A DNA stretch of 8,457 bases from Ruminococcaceae bacterium UBA5408 (GTDB lineage: Bacteria; Bacillota; Clostridia; Oscillospirales; Acutalibacteraceae), in NCBI GenBank assembly GCA_002407645.1, contig DHNU01000023.1, positions 2,431 to 10,887 of the forward strand, in the 5' to 3' direction. The notes beneath the pieces were generated by a model, which searched no databases, was not told the origin of the DNA, and saw only the letters and a list, made by a program, of their open reading frames with translations. Every line of letters begins with the position of its first letter. The first letter of the stretch is position 1. This document shows, one piece after another, positions 6,103-8,457 of this stretch. The translations under genes and the position numbers were made by a program.

Positions 6103-6198
6103 ATGGACACAGGGAGTAGCAACGACATCAAACCTAAAGGGCGAAGTAAAATAACAGATGACGTATACTCGCATCTGTTCATCTGTTGTCATACTTAA
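6103..6198 (+). CDS. Possible 31-residue leader peptide upstream of mgtA
   Basis: The ORF begins MDTGSSNDIKPKGRSK and ends FICCHT, with a good ribosome binding site: AGGTG (6091-6095) seven bases before the ATG. It ends 79 bp before the mgtA start. It contains acidic residues near the start (D2, D8) and two adjacent Asp residues in the middle, and two adjacent cysteines near the end. I do not recognise the peptide. Its 3' half overlaps a hairpin with two alternative partners (6153-6187), so translation could decide which forms, as for the MgtL leader of enterobacterial mgtA; that parallel is inference. It may instead be a chance ORF. Confidence 0.4.
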   Translation: MDTGSSNDIKPKGRSKITDDVYSHLFICCHT

Positions 6199-6277
6199 AG
6201 AATAGCTCTTTTTAGATCTGAGTCGTACTTCCTTATTAGCTCTTTTGAGCAAAATAAATTTGTGAAGGTGCAGACCA
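6112..6277 (+). promoter_or_regulatory. Structured 5' leader of mgtA
   Basis: AACAGATG (6153-6160) can pair either with CATCTGTT at 6172-6179 or, one base longer as AACAGATGA (6153-6161), with TCATCTGTT at 6179-6187; the two partners abut and exclude each other. A small stem GCTC/GAGC with a TTTT loop lies at 6239-6250. GGGAGTAGC (6112-6120) and GTTGTCATAC (6185-6194) resemble the two conserved ligand-loop segments of the manganese riboswitch (yybP-ykoY), in the right order with a stem between them. However, I cannot find the closing P1 stem, so I do not assign that class. I see no M-box. Confidence 0.35.
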
Positions 6278-8457
6278 ATGAAAAAGATTCTAAAGGGAAA
6301 CATAATCAGAAGAAAAGCGGTCACGGATTGTGCCCGCAACGATGAAGTTAAAGAAAGAATGCTCTTTGCTTCATCACATGATGAAAGTAAGGTACTTGAA
6401 AAATTCGGAACAACCGAGTGCGGACTTAACGCAGCTCTTATTGAAAAATCAATAGATGAATACGGCAACAATACTGTTACGCACGGCAAGAAGGAATCGC
6501 TGTTAAAAAGAATATGCACTGCTTTTGTCAACCCTTTCACAGCAATTCTATTTGTACTTGCACTTGTTTCGGTTTTCACCGATATAATCTATGCTGTACC
6601 GGGGGAACAAAGTTATATAACCGTGATAATCATCACAACAATGGTTATGATTTCGGGTATTCTGCGTTTTGTTCAGGAAACGAGAAGCGGAAATGCGGCC
6701 GCAAAGTTATCGAAGATGATTCACACCACAACCTGTGTAGAAAGGGTTGAAAACGGCAGGGAGGAAATTCCGCTTGACGATGTTGTCGCAGGCGATATTA
6801 TTCATTTGTCTGCAGGCGACATGGTTCCCGCCGATATTCGCATTCTCGCGGCAAAGGATTTATTTATCAGCCAATCTGCTTTAACCGGTGAAAGTGAACC
6901 TGTTGAAAAGCAGTCCACAAATTACACAAATGCAGAAGCTCTTACAGAAATACCAAACCTGGCGTTTATGGGCAGCAATGTAATAAGCGGAAGCGCAAAG
7001 GCTGTTGTTGTTGCCGTCGGCAACGATACAATGCTGGGCGGCATGGCAAAGGAACTCAGTGTTAAGCCGCCGAAAACCAGCTTTGAAAAGGGAGTAAACT
7101 CCGTTTCATGGATTCTTATCCGCTTTATGCTCGTAATGGTTCCTGTTGTTTTGTTTATAAATGGTTTTACAAAGGGCGATTGGCTTGATGCATCGCTGTT
7201 CGCAATTTCGGTTGCAGTAGGATTAACTCCTGAAATGCTTCCTATGATTGTTACAACCTCTCTTGCAAAAGGGGCTGTTACAATGAGCAAAAAAAAGGTT
7301 ATTATTAAGAATCTTAATGCAATTCAGAATTTAGGTTCAATTGATATTCTTTGTACCGATAAAACAGGAACACTTACACAGGATAGGGTCGTTTTGGAAT
7401 ATCATCTTGATACGCACGGCAATGAAGACTCAAGAGTTCTTCGCCATGCATTTTTGAACAGCTTTTACCAAACGGGACTAAAAAATCTTATCGACATTGC
7501 AATCATAACAAAACAGCGGGAAGTTGCAGGCGATTATCTTGAAACCGCCTACACAAAGGTCGATGAAATTCCGTTTGATTTCAATCGTCGCAGAATGAGT
7601 GTTGTTGTTTCTGATAAGTCAGGCAAAACACAGATAATTACCAAGGGTGCAGTTGAAGAGATGTTAAAATGCTGTTCCTTTGCAGAATATAATGGCGGCG
7701 TTGCGCCTCTTACCGATGATGTTCGCTCCTTTGTCCTTGATAAAGCCAATGAGCTAAACGCACAAGGTATGCGCGTGATTGCTGTTGCTCATAAAACCAA
7801 TCCCGCACCCGTGGGACAATTCTCTGTTTCAGATGAGGCCGATATGGTGCTGATAGGTTTCCTTGCCTTCCTTGACCCGCCAAAGGAAACTACTGCAAAT
7901 GCTATTAAAGCACTTCACGAGCATGGTGTTGCGGTGAAAATACTTACGGGCGATAACGAAAAGGTAACTTGTTGCATCTGCAAGCAGGTAGGACTTGAGG
8001 TTGATGAAATACTGCTCGGTTCAGAGTTAGACAACATGACCGACAAGGAGCTTGCAGAAAAGGCAGAGAAAATTACTGTTTTTGCAAAGCTTTCTCCAAG
8101 CCAAAAAACAAGAGTGGTAAGACTTCTTCGCGAAAACGGTCATTCCGTCGGTTACATGGGTGACGGTATCAATGACGCCGCCGCTATGAAAGCGTCCGAT
8201 GTTGGTATTTCTGTTGATACAGCGGTAGATATTGCTAAGGAATCCGCAGATGTAATTCTCCTTGAAAAGGACTTAATGGTACTTGAAAAGGGCGTCCTTG
8301 AGGGTAGAAAAACATATGCAAATATGATTAAATATATCAAAATGACAGCTTCCTCAAACTTTGGCAATATGTTCTCGGTGCTTGCCGCAAGTGCATTTCT
8401 GCCGTTTTTACCAATGGCGGCAATTCACTTGATTTTACTTAACCTAATTTATGATTT
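6278..8457 (+). CDS. MgtA-type magnesium-translocating P-type ATPase, 3' end beyond the window
   Basis: An open frame of 726 complete codons that runs off the window; the family usually has about 900 residues, so the last transmembrane helices are missing. It is a P3B-type ATPase that moves Mg2+ across the membrane using ATP. Seen in order: a cytosolic N-terminus, TM1-TM2 (about 82-130), the actuator motif TGES (203-206), TM3-TM4 (about 275-330) with the ion-site motif TPEMLP (317-322) typical of MgtA, the phosphorylation motif DKTGTLT (Asp361), KGA (456-458) in the nucleotide-binding domain, TGDN (557-560) and GDGIND (628-633). The frame ends in LLNLIYD, which belongs to the following membrane segment. 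AAGGTG seven bases before the ATG supports the start. Streptococcal MgtA homologues export Ca2+ or Mn2+, so the cation is not certain. A structured leader suggests control after transcription starts. Confidence 0.93.
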   Translation, partial: MKKILKGNIIRRKAVTDCARNDEVKERMLFASSHDESKVLEKFGTTECGLNAALIEKSIDEYGNNTVTHGKKESLLKRICTAFVNPFTAILFVLALVSVFTDIIYAVPGEQSYITVIIITTMVMISGILRFVQETRSGNAAAKLSKMIHTTTCVERVENGREEIPLDDVVAGDIIHLSAGDMVPADIRILAAKDLFISQSALTGESEPVEKQSTNYTNAEALTEIPNLAFMGSNVISGSAKAVVVAVGNDTMLGGMAKELSVKPPKTSFEKGVNSVSWILIRFMLVMVPVVLFINGFTKGDWLDASLFAISVAVGLTPEMLPMIVTTSLAKGAVTMSKKKVIIKNLNAIQNLGSIDILCTDKTGTLTQDRVVLEYHLDTHGNEDSRVLRHAFLNSFYQTGLKNLIDIAIITKQREVAGDYLETAYTKVDEIPFDFNRRRMSVVVSDKSGKTQIITKGAVEEMLKCCSFAEYNGGVAPLTDDVRSFVLDKANELNAQGMRVIAVAHKTNPAPVGQFSVSDEADMVLIGFLAFLDPPKETTANAIKALHEHGVAVKILTGDNEKVTCCICKQVGLEVDEILLGSELDNMTDKELAEKAEKITVFAKLSPSQKTRVVRLLRENGHSVGYMGDGINDAAAMKASDVGISVDTAVDIAKESADVILLEKDLMVLEKGVLEGRKTYANMIKYIKMTASSNFGNMFSVLAASAFLPFLPMAAIHLILLNLIYD

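Noticed and set aside
6040..6579. A 179-codon minus-strand ORF over the mgtA start
   Set aside because: It is the antisense of the mgtA N-terminus and leader, has no family resemblance, and mgtA is certain in the other frame.

Overview
The window looks like chromosomal DNA of a spore-forming member of the Clostridia, possibly of the Oscillospiraceae/Ruminococcaceae type. The grounds are a CwlJ–GerQ spore germination pair, purine-rich ribosome binding sites on nearly every gene, sigma-A type promoters and a moderate A+T bias. The genus cannot be fixed from the sequence alone.

Layout. Positions 1-339 hold no gene but include the probable promoter of a secreted lipoprotein gene (340-1155, +). 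The 3' end of that gene lies inside a perfect 111-bp direct repeat (1126-1236), whose second copy is at 4332-4442. Between the copies, all on the minus strand, is a restriction-modification (RM) cassette of the DpnII/MboI type (GATC): a Dam-type adenine methyltransferase (3077-3970), a DpnII-family endonuclease (2199-3065) and a second, atypical DNA methyltransferase (1431-2189). Upstream of dam are a good sigma-A promoter (4169-4197) and a broken helix-turn-helix frame (3909-4127). After the second repeat come, on the minus strand, gerQ-like (4473-4958) and cwlJ-like (4971-5417) genes. Then, on the plus strand, follow tRNA-Ser(CGA) (5570-5657), a gene-poor stretch, a possible 31-codon leader ORF (6103-6198) and an MgtA-type P-type ATPase (6278 to the window end, incomplete).

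How it fits together. The ancestral locus was probably lipoprotein gene - terminator - gerQ/cwlJ. The RM cassette entered at the lipoprotein 3' end and duplicated 111 bp of it, so the host gene and a terminator were kept. This matches the known mode of RM spread called insertion with long target duplication; no transposase or integrase is visible. The three RM genes are spaced 9-11 bp apart with ribosome binding sites overlapping the preceding stop codon, and so are probably one transcript. GATC is very rare in the host DNA of this window (one site in about 5.4 kb by eye) but occurs seven times in the cassette, one of them just upstream of the dam ribosome binding site.

The most interesting points are the target-duplicating RM insertion, the remodelled terminator at its left junction, the decayed HTH frame that may once have been fused to Dam, the non-DpnA second methyltransferase, and the structured leader with a small ORF in front of mgtA.
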